Shown one piece after another: positions 55,064 to 64,000 of a stretch of DNA of 64,000 bases (position 1 is its first letter; every line of letters begins with the position of its first letter). The notes under the pieces are model-generated. The model searched no databases and was not told the DNA's origin. It saw only the letters and a list, made by a program, of their open reading frames with translations. The DNA is taken from NCBI GenBank assembly GCA_022559985.1, contig JAFJTR010000013.1, positions 310,001 to 374,000 on the forward strand, read 5' to 3'. The position numbers and the translations under genes are program-made. The stretch is from Parastagonospora avenae f. sp. tritici 18332-5 (Eukaryota; Ascomycota; Dothideomycetes; Pleosporales; Phaeosphaeriaceae).

Positions 55064-55876
55064 ATGGCGACTCTGAATGGCGCGCCGGCCGACACGGTTG
55101 CCCCAGGACACGCCGACACCTCCATCACCAAAGGCAGCTTCAAGATCATCACGCGAAAGCTTCCCATCCTCAAAGCTGGCCCCATCGAGGACATGACGAA
55201 GAAGCTCGGTATCACTCCGCCCGAAATGATTTTCGGCGATAATCTCACACGCATCGAGCATTCGAGTGGCTGGTTCATCGAATTCAATGCCTTCGACGCG
55301 CTGGATCGCGTAGACAAGACTGGCGACAAGATGTTCAAGGTATCGTACTCCAAAGAGTGGCAGCAGAACAGGCAGAAACAGTTCGAAGACATTAAGGAGG
55401 TCGTCAAGCCATTCGATTGGTCTTACAGCACAGACTACAAGGGCACAACGCCCGAAACACCAGCCTTCCAGCCCTCAGAAAGCCCAATACCACTCGAACT
55501 GCTCAAGCGACCCGACCCCATACACTTCTTCGATGAGGTCATGTTATACGAAGATGAGCTGGCGGATAATGGCATTGCGATGCTGTCGTGCAAGATCCGG
55601 GTCATGCCGGCGCGACTGCTGCTGTTGGTGCGCTTCTTCATGCGACTAGACGACGTCGTGTTCAGGATCCGCGATACCCGAGTGTACGTCGAATTCGGGT
55701 CGGACGAGGTCATGAGAGAATACACTGCCCGAGAAGCACCCTACGAGGAAGTGCGAAAGAAGCTCGCGGCGACTGGGAGGAAAGAAGACGTGCTCGCCAT
55801 CATGCGCGACCCCAACCGGTTGTCAGAACACATACCAATCGTGGAGAAGAGTCTGGAGGGACTGAAACTGCGATGA
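55064..55876 (+). CDS. tip41: TIP41-like regulator of PP2A-type phosphatases
   Basis: An intronless frame of 270 codons. The TIP41 family core is clear: GSFKIITRKLPILKAGPIED, LGITPPEMIFGDNLTRIEHS, FIEFNAFDALDRVD, HFFDEVMLYEDELADNGIAM and CKIRVMPARLLLLVRFFMRL, followed by DTRVYVEFGSDEVMREYTAR. TIP41 binds Tap42 or the catalytic subunits of PP2A-like phosphatases and antagonises TOR signalling. The gene is divergent from the Aurora kinase gene, so a kinase and a phosphatase regulator share one promoter region. The start is the first ATG in the frame, at 55064. No lesion is seen. Confidence 0.95.
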   Translation: MATLNGAPADTVAPGHADTSITKGSFKIITRKLPILKAGPIEDMTKKLGITPPEMIFGDNLTRIEHSSGWFIEFNAFDALDRVDKTGDKMFKVSYSKEWQQNRQKQFEDIKEVVKPFDWSYSTDYKGTTPETPAFQPSESPIPLELLKRPDPIHFFDEVMLYEDELADNGIAMLSCKIRVMPARLLLLVRFFMRLDDVVFRIRDTRVYVEFGSDEVMREYTAREAPYEEVRKKLAATGRKEDVLAIMRDPNRLSEHIPIVEKSLEGLKLR

Positions 55877-57307
55877 GAGCAGAATGTCCGCAAGCAAGAG
55901 AGTCAAAAGGATGCATGCCTGGCATGGCCAATTGAAGCCATGCTGGATATGTGCAAATCTAGTCGAAAAGCAGTAGTATTTGCGCCACATGCACAAGCTG
56001 ACCCGATGCATCGCGCCAGATTCACCTTCACGACACTTGGCGGATGAGACATGGCTGCAGTGAAGGCCTCTCGGCAGTCGGATCACAGCCAGCTGGAAAG
56101 TCGATCAGTACCAAGGCGTGCGGGATCGAAAACGAATCTCACGATCAGCCTAGCACATGTACCAACCTGCACAAAGCCATATAAACTTGGCGCAGGTTTA
56201 GCTTCCACTTGAATCATAGAGTCAATAGGTTCATCCAGGAGTGTACATTCCCTGAATCAATATGATGCCCCTAATGCTCACCGGCTACTTCTTCTCAGCA
56301 TCCGACGAGATGTTGCTAGATTTCTGTTGAGACACAGCACCACCAGGTAGCGGCAAAATTTGTGCCCACTCTGCACCTGCACGCCATAAGCTAATAGTCT
56401 TTAGAGGAATATGCATCATAAGCTTAGGGAAGCCTAGACATATTCGCAGCTCTTAGATACTCTACCTATGTCTAATAGAAATATTTAAACATATACAGGC
56501 TACCTGTTAACTTCTTCTTGTTGGACAAGGCAGGCACGAATTTGCCGGCGCCTGGTGGCACAGGCTGCGCCCCTCCTACAATCGTCCGGCTGTCAGACTT
56601 CGGTTACCCGCAACCTTGGAAGTTGTGAATTTCCTCCCACGTTTTAACGTTCGCACGAGTCGTGGCGGAAGTTCGTCCATGGCAGATTGTCGGCCCTATC
56701 CGAAGCTTGTACCATGTCGCCGGGACGAAGTAGCCGCACCCGTGATGTGCTGCACGGTCAATCACCAGGGTTGTGGTAGGCTGTCAACCACGGGCACAAT
56801 TCACAACCTCCTTGCTCTGCAGACGTCGCTAACTCATCGGCTCGCCTCGCCTTGTAATTTCGATGCTGTGAAGGCCTGAGGTGTGGAGTTCTCCACTAGC
56901 AGCACGTTGATAGCTCGTTTCTGCCTCTCAAACGTGGAGTTTGTCGCGGACCATCCGGATGACAGTTGCGTCATAGTTATGTTCTTTCTGTTGTTGTGCT
57001 TGGCCGACGAAACCACGCGTCTAGCGCTGAGTCTGGATCAACACCAGTGCGAGCAAGCGTGCGCCTGGCAGGACTAAGCCTCAATCCCGCTGTGTGATTC
57101 GCAAGGGATACCTTCATCTTCGATTTCGTCCGCATTCGGTCGTGAGCTAAAAACGGACGCCGAGATGATCCGGGATCCGGAAGCGTATGACGACGTTCGA
57201 CCATGCCCCAGGGTCTAGGTGTATAGATAATGCTAAAACAATGGGTGTTCTAAGGTTTTGTTGTTACAGACGTTGTGGTATTCTCGCAGGACGCTCCTAC
57301 AGCTGCA
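55877..57307. other. long promoter region of the ABC transporter
   Basis: About 1.4 kb without a supported gene. Frames of up to 87 codons are present without domain character. A TTGTTACAG acceptor-like site just before the coding start (57262-57270) may belong to a 5' UTR intron. No classical drug-response element was identified with confidence. Confidence 0.55.
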
Positions 57308-60300
57308 ATGGCAGGGCTACTCTCCAACACAGACCATACTGTTGAGAGCACGTCGCAAAGCTACCAGACTTCATCCAACACGACTAACGGATTTACCCAA
57401 TCGAGCACATCGAGCAGCCACCAGATTTCCTCAAACACAGCTAATCAATTCACACAATCGAGCACATCCGGACAACAAACGACCTACACCACTACAAGTT
57501 CCAGCCAGATTCACTCGGACGGAATTTACCGAACGTCTTCAGGACGGGAGACGTATTACCCAGATGGTCACGAGACGAGAGCGAACGACAATCGTGTAGG
57601 CCTCCGCTGCGAACACCATGAGCATCAAGAAACGCCAGCGCCAGTGATCAAGCGCTCGTCATATGGCCTCTTTCCTTCAACAGAGTACAACGTACAGCAG
57701 GCTTCCGGGAGTCATGATGCCCACGGCGCCGGCTTGTTCGGCAGCAATGCGCAAGAACGCGAACAAGAAGTACCTATTGAAAAGGTTGAGTCGTCCAGCT
57801 CCAGCGATTCATCCACTCGACAAGGCTCCAATGGCGAAGTCAAGCCAAAGCAAAAGGGTTCTCGGTCGTCTAGTGACGAGCTGCATGGCGCCATGCTCTC
57901 ACGCAAGAACACGCGCGCCGAGATTGATGATGAAGGCCGGCGAGAGCTGCAGCGCATCTTCACAACTCAATCTCAGAAGATGGGCCGGCAGATGAGCATT
58001 GCAGACCCGAATGATGCTACTGTAGACCCTTCAAGTGACTCTTTCGACCTCGCGAGGTTCCTGAAGATGTTCCGTAAGCATGTCATACTGTCGCTATCGT
58101 GGGCCTGCTAACATATTTGTACAGGGCACAACCTTGAAGGCGAAGGTATTGAGATGAAGAAGCTCTCCGTTGTATACAAGAACCTCAACGTCTTTGGATC
58201 TGGACGAGCACTTCAACTTCAAAAGACCGTCGGTGACATTCCCATGGCACCCTTCCGCGCTGGAGAGTACTTTGGCAAGTCGGAACGCAAGCAGATTCTC
58301 CACAATTTCGATGGTATCATCAAGGCCGGTGAGCTTTGCGTGGTTCTTGGACGCCCTGGAAGCGGATGCAGCACCCTGTTGAAATCTTTGACTGGCGAAC
58401 TCCATGGCTTAGACACCGATGATTCAACCATCCACTACAACGGCATTCTGCAGAGTAAGATGAGGAAGGAATTCAAGGGCGAGACAGTGTACAACCAGGA
58501 AGTCGACAAGCACTTTCCCCATTTGACCGTCGGCCAGACACTCGAGCATGCTGCTGCCCTTAGGTGTCCTTCCAACCGACCCGCTGGCCAGTCGCGCGAG
58601 GAGTTCTCCAAGTTTCTTACTAGTGTAGTCATGGCTGTCCTCGGATTGAGCCATACTTACAATACCAAAGTTGGAGACGATTTCGTGCGCGGTGTGTCTG
58701 GTGGTGAGCGCAAGCGCGTCTCCGTCGCTGAGATGATGTTGGCTGGTGCACCATTCGCATCCTGGGACAACTCCACCCGTGGTCTAGATTCTGCGACTGC
58801 GTTGAAGTTCGTCAAGTCGCTGAGGATGGGATCGGATCTGACTGAGGGCGCCGCAGCCGTTGCCATCTACCAAGCGAGTCAGAGCGTGTACGACCAGTTC
58901 GACAAAGCTGCTGTCCTCTATGAAGGTCGTCAAATCTACTTTGGACCCGCAGATATGGCCAAGGGTTACTTCGAACGTCAAGGCTGGTACTGCCCGCCCA
59001 GACAAACGACTGGAGACTTCCTTACAGCCGTCACCAACCCTTCTGAGCGCCAGGCCAAGAAGGGTATGGAGAACAAGGTCCCACGCACTCCAGAGGATTT
59101 CGAAAAGTACTGGCGCGACTCACAGGAGTACAAGAACCTGCTCGAGGAGATCAAGGACTTTGAGGAAGAATATCCTGTCAACGAACACGCAAATCTTCAA
59201 GAGTTGCGCAGCAAGAAGCAGTTCATCCAGGCCAAGCACGCTCGGCCCAAGTCCCCATACCTCGTCAGCGTTCCGATGCAAGTCAAGCTTAATACCCGCC
59301 GCGCATATCAGCGTATCTGGGGTGATGTCGCGTCTACCGCTACTCAAGCTGGTCTTAATATCATCATAGCTCTTATCGTCGGTTCCATTTACTACGGCCA
59401 TTCCCAAGGATCATCATCGTTCCAAGGTCGAGGTGCCGTCTTGTTCTTGGCTATCCTCTTCAACGCTCTTACGTCTATCGGTGAAATCAGCGGATTATAC
59501 TCGCAGAGGCCTGTCGTCGAAAAGCACAACTCATACTCATTCTATCATCCAGCTACGGAAGCTATAGCGGGTATTGTTGCCGACATACCTGTCAAGTTCG
59601 TGCAAGCTGTGGTTTTCAACATCATACTGTACTTCCTTGCACAGCTACGATACACAGCCGGCCAATTCTTTTTGTTCTTTATCGTGACCTACATGGCCAC
59701 ATTCGTCATGGCGGCCATCTTTCGAACAACGGCAGCCGTCACAAAGACAGCATCGCAAGCCATGGCCGGAGCTGGAGTCCTCGTCCTCATTCTCGTCATC
59801 TACACAGGCTTTGTCATCCGTATTCCGGAGATGCCTGTCTACTTTGGCTGGATCCGCTGGATCAATCCCATCTTCTACGCATTCGAGATTTTGCTTGCGA
59901 ATGAGTTCCACGGCGTCAACTTTCCCTGCGACCAATTCATTCCCATGGGCCCCGGCTACAATCTCAACGGTAACTCGTTCATCTGCAATACTCAAGGAGC
60001 GGTCGCTGGCCAGACTTTTGTCTCCGGTGATGACTTCATCCAGGTGTCGTACCAATACTCTTGGTCTCACGTGTGGAGGAACTTCGGTATCCTTTGGGGC
60101 TTCCTAATCTTCTTCATGGTTACCTACTTCATCGCCGTCGAAATCAACTCGTCTACCACCGACACCGCTGAGCAGCTCGTCTTCCAGCGCGGCCACGTCC
60201 CAGCCTACCTACAGAAAGGTGGCAAGAAGAACTCCGACGAGGAATCGAAGGCCGCTGCTAAGCCAGATGATTCGGCTGGTGCCGGTGATGTCAGTGCTAT

Positions 60301-62394
60301 CGAGGAACAGAAGGGTATCTTTACCTGGCGCGACGTGGTCTACGATATCGAGATTAAGGGTGAGCCACGTCGATTGTTGGACCATGTATCCGGTTTCGTC
60401 AAACCTGGCTCCATGACTGCGCTTATGGGTGTATCTGGTGCTGGTAAAACAACGCTATTAGATGCGCTTGCGCAGCGAACTACGATGGGTGTTATCACAG
60501 GCGACATGTTCGTAAACGGAAAGCCTCTGGATCCTGCTTTCCAGAGGTCCACTGGATACGTTCAGCAACAGTGAGTCATCACGCTACCGACACTTGGTAT
60601 GTTACTGACCATTACAGGGATCTGCATCTTGAAACTGCTACCGTACGCGAGTCTCTCCAGTTCTCCGCCATGCTTCGCCAGCCAAAGTCCGTCAGCAAGA
60701 AGGAGAAATACGACTACGTTGAGGAGGTTATCAAGATGTTGAACATGGCTGATTTCGCCAACGCGGTTGTTGGTGTACCAGGCGAAGGTCTGAACGTCGA
60801 GCAGCGTAAGCTCCTGACCATCGGTGTCGAACTGGCTGCGAAGCCGAAGTTGCTCCTCTTCCTTGACGAGCCGACATCAGGTCTTGACAGCCAGAGTTCG
60901 TGGTCCATCATCTCTTTCCTCAAGAAGCTCTCTTCTGCCGGTCAAGCTATCCTCTGCACCATCCATCAGCCCAGCGCCATCCTCTTCCAGGAGTTCGACA
61001 GGCTTCTCTTCCTCGCTAAGGGAGGCAAGACTGTCTACTTCGGTGAAATCGGCGAAAACTCTGAGACTCTTCTACATTACTTTGAGAACCAAGGAGCGCG
61101 CAAGTGTGGCAAGGACGAGAACCCTGCCGAGTACATGCTCGAGATTGTCAACAACGGCAAGAACGACCAGGGCGAAGAGTGGTACGACGTTTGGAAGAAC
61201 AGCGATAATGCGCAACAAGTTCAGAAGCAAATCAAAGACCTGCACAAGGAGCGTGAAAACGACAACCTCGACATCGCAAAGGAGACTGGTGGCGGTGCGT
61301 ATGCCATGCCAATCACAACACAGATCTGGGAATGCACATACCGTGTCTTCCAGCAATACTGGAGAATGCCCAGCTACGTGCTGGCCAAATTCGGTCTCTG
61401 CGCTGTGGCCTCGCTCTTCATCGGCTTCTCCTTCTTCTCCGCCGACTCGACGCAAGCAGGCATGCAAACCATCATCTTCTCCGTCTTCATGATGACAACC
61501 ATCTTCTCCTCTCTCGTGCAGCAAATCCAGCCTTTATTCATCACCCAGCGCTCCCTCTACGAATCCCGGGAGCGCCCCAGCAAAGCCTACTCCTGGGTCG
61601 CATTCATGGTCGCCAACATCGTCGTCGAAATCCCGTACGGTATCTTCGCCGGCATCCTTTCCTTCGCCTGCTTCTACTACCCCGTCGTCGGCGCCTCCCA
61701 ATCCAGCGAACGCCAGGGCCTCGTCCTCCTCTTCATGATGCAACTCCTCATCTACACGTCCACCTTCGCGTCCATGACCATCGCCGCGCTGCCCAACGCC
61801 GAAACAGCGGCCGGCCTCGTCTCCCTGCTCACCCTCATGAGCATCTTGTTCAACGGCGTGCTCCAGCCCCCCTCGCAACTCCCCGGCTTCTGGCTCTTCA
61901 TGTACCGCGTCAGCCCATTCACCTACTGGATCGGCGGTCTTGTAGCAACCATGCTAGCCGGGCGCCCCGTATATTGCTCCGACCGCGAGATCTCTATCTT
62001 CGACCCGCCCTCGGGCCAAACGTGCGGCGCATACCTGCAATCCTACGTCTCGCTCGCCGGCGGCACGATCCAAAACCCCGGCGCAACGGCGGGCTGCGAG
62101 TACTGCAGCTTGTCCAACAGCGATCAGTTCCTCGCGTCTGTGTCGATTTCTTACAGCCACCGCTGGCGCAACTTTGGCATTTTGTTTGCGTTCATCGCGT
62201 TTAATGTGTTCTTGGCGGTGCTTACGTATTGGCTGTTTAGGGTCGCGAATTTGAAGAATTTCACGGCGAGGTTTCATAAGAGCAAGAAGGGGGCGAAGGC
62301 GAAGGGAACGGCGGAGAAGGCGGGTGAAGGGGCGGCGAGTGTTGCGGCGCAGGGAGCACATCCCGGGGCGCGGAGTGGAGAGAAAGATGCTTGA
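57308..62394 (+). CDS. PDR-type full-size ABCG transporter
   Basis: Three exons (57308-58073, 58125-60570, 60618-62394) with 51- and 47-nt introns give about 1662 residues, long for the family because of a ~250-residue Ser/Thr/Gln-rich leader. Layout is NBD1-TMD1-NBD2-TMD2. NBD1 has the fungal PDR form VVLGRPGSGCSTLLKSLTGE (Cys for Lys), RGVSGGERKRVSVAEMML and SWDNSTRGLDSATALKF (Asn for Glu). NBD2 has GVSGAGKTTLLDALAQRTTM and LLFLDEPTSGLDSQSSWSII with the degenerate linker LNVEQRKLLTIGVELA. This pairing leaves one hydrolytic site, as in Pdr5. Each TMD has about six hydrophobic helices. Such plasma-membrane pumps export drugs, plant defence compounds or lipids. The ATG at 57308 is used; upstream in-frame codons have only a GTG. 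Confidence 0.96.
57355..57474 (+). repeat. imperfect duplication of about 19 residues in the transporter N-terminus
   Basis: Two adjacent coding units read YQTSSNTTNGFTQSSTSS and HQISSNTANQFTQSSTSG. The DNA copies (about 54-57 nt) have diverged mainly by substitutions. They lie in the disordered N-terminal extension, outside the conserved transporter core. Confidence 0.8.
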
Positions 62395-63400
62395 GTGAAA
62401 ATAAAAGTTAGTATCTTGTTTTCTCGACGACTCTTGTGGGTTTGTTCTTGAGCGGGCGTTTGAGCAGGTTCAAGAGTAAGAGTTTAATGCACAATTTCTA
62501 TCTTACACACTCTCTCTATTAACAATGAGGTACAAAGGCAGATTAATGATGTTGAAATACCACTGAGTTGGCGTCCTCTTGACAGTTTACCATAACTAGA
62601 ATCTCAGACGGTTGGGCAAGAACGAAACCTGCCAGGAAAAATGGACTATTGTTAGTAGCACTTCCTTTATAGCGCGATAGTTGCAGTAAGTGGGTGTGCA
62701 ATATTGTACGATGGGGTTGGTCAAGTTACGAGTGTATATTGTTGCAGATTGATGATGTTCTATCTATCGTACGAACGCGTTCATATACAATTCTGCCGCG
62801 CACAGGCCTGCAGGCCTATGCATCAGCAGCTCACGTGATAATGAGGATTGCTATGTACGGACAACTATGGTTTTTTCAAGGCAGAGGCGTTGTAAAAGGC
62901 AGGCAAGTTTCAAGGTCAAACATGGGCGTACATGCTAATGTACGCCTCTTTGTCAAAACCAGTGCGCTGAGAAAGGACAGCAAATTGTTACTATCAACGT
63001 AAACTTCTTGCAAGCTATGTATAGTTTTGCATGGGTATGGAAATATGGTGAAGCATGCTTCGACCCACGATCAGTGAGAGAGAAGGATTGTAGTAAGCAT
63101 AGTTGCTAGTGATGAGAATTATTGAGAGGCAGATCATCTCAGATTACTCTGTTCTATCAGGTATGCACAGAGTACAACATAATAGCTAGTAGCTATTATA
63201 CCTTCAGGGACATGTCACATGTCATGGTGTATGTGGGATTTATCTTCTCTTCCTCCTTACATCGTTATCTTAGAGCATTCAAGGTCCAACAACTGAAAGG
63301 AAAGGCATGTGAGAATCAGGATCATCTTCTTCTTGTGCGTTCTTTGATCTGCGGATGAACTTCCTTTGGTGGTAATACATTAAGGCTAGATGCATTGGAG
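62395..63400. other. intergenic, transporter 3' flank
   Basis: About 1 kb without a supported gene; only short frames up to ~100 codons with no domain. The word GGCCTGCAGGCC occurs near 62804-62817 as a perfect short palindrome, probably fortuitous. Confidence 0.55.
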
Positions 63401-63933
63401 TTACGGGGATGCGGAATATCGATCATGTGTGGAGAAAGCCCGTGCAATATGTGCTAGGACCTGTCGATCTGGACCCTTGGAGTTCTTCGCATGACTTGAC
63501 CAACATTTGTAGGCGTCGACTTTATTGATCGGCGTCGCCGTGCACTTGTCAATGTTTTCGTCCAATGACCATCTCTCCATCGCCAGCAGCGACACATCCA
63601 TGAGTTTAGCGCTAGCGCTGTACCCCATCCCGCATGATTCTACATTGATTCCAGCAGGTACTTGTTCCTGGTATGCTTTTCTGGTCTGTTTCGCGAGGCT
63701 GGACTCAACTCGCTTCGCGCTACGGCCTGATGCACGGATGTAGATCTTCACTTCTCTCGCTAGCCAACATCTAGATGCCACGCGAGTGTGATTGCCGGAG
63801 CTAACGAGTCTTGAAGCCGGGCTTGCCTCCGTAGCTGTGCTCGTTTGTGATGTGGCGTAAGTCAAGTCTTCTCATACGTGTAGAAGGCAGCTGAGAAAGA
63901 GACCGTGAGAATGCAAATCTTCAGCCTCACCAT
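63401..63933 (-). CDS. possible small secreted cysteine-containing protein, splice structure unresolved
   Basis: A minus-strand frame (63865-63401, about 150 codons, no ATG at its 5' end) ends with a protein-like segment: GINVESCGMGYSASAKLMDV, IDKCTATPINKVD and AYKCWSSHAKN. It has four cysteines in all, one of them in RCWLAREV further upstream. Just upstream an ATG at 63933 opens MVRLKICILTVSFSAAF, which looks like a signal peptide but stops after 23 codons in its own frame. A GTATGA donor follows this leader, but the only acceptor that restores the frame would make a 38-nt intron, shorter than any other here. So the gene model is uncertain: an atypical intron, a lesion or coincidence. I do not recognise the family; an effector-like protein is possible. 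Confidence 0.33.
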
Positions 63934-64000
63934 GGCGGTGAATAGCACAACCACAGCGTGGCGAAAAGTGAATGTATAAAGCATGAGTTGGCTTCTGGGC

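Noticed and set aside
57275..57307. Upstream start for the ABC transporter
   Set aside because: Begins with GTG and follows an acceptor-like site; the ATG at 57308 is the plausible start.
62800..62820. GGCCTGCAGGCC palindrome as a regulatory site
   Set aside because: Short, single copy, without nearby gene start; expected occasionally by chance.

Overview
The window reads as nuclear DNA of a filamentous ascomycete (Pezizomycotina, most probably Dothideomycetes; I cannot place it more finely). The reasons are dense genes on both strands, very short GT-AG introns (mostly 46-67 nt, often with a CTAAC/CTGAC-like branch site), and a typical fungal gene set. I see no plasmid, phage, CRISPR, rRNA or convincing tRNA signal. 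Gene models below were assembled by hand from reading frames plus splice sites, and the splice coordinates are given in the entries.

Left part (1-23.9 kb), mostly core genes: an edge-truncated BTB/POZ-like gene, a PAP2-type membrane phosphatase/transferase, the ESCRT-associated BRO1 protein, a disordered conserved protein, condensin subunit SMC2, a Pho85-type cyclin, the KRE9/KNH1 cell-wall glucan protein, an Xaa-Pro aminopeptidase and a NUDIX hydrolase.

Middle part (24-36 kb), secretion and plant cell wall: a secreted GH5 glycosidase, a pectate lyase, a secreted amidase-signature enzyme, a small secreted protein, a zinc-ligand-rich hypothetical protein and a pectin methylesterase. The GH5 and pectin methylesterase genes share an identical 11-bp element about 55 nt before their start codons. 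An RNase H-like gene or relic follows.

Accessory part (36-50 kb): a hybrid histidine kinase, then a gene-poor stretch with damaged or unrecognised genes. These are a kinase-lobe-like fragment, a frameshifted hypothetical gene and, most notably, a kinase-like gene with an in-frame stop just after its DFG-equivalent motif. That gene overlaps, in another frame, a downstream segment with a trypsin-like His-Asp-Ser arrangement. A HET-domain gene is next to it. This island looks like a fungal allorecognition or innate-immunity-type locus in decay. It is the most interesting part of the window.

Right part (50-64 kb), core again: glutamate 5-kinase divergent from the mitochondrial protease ATP23, Aurora kinase divergent from TIP41, then a long PDR-type ABC transporter and a small, possibly secreted, cysteine-containing ORF at the end.
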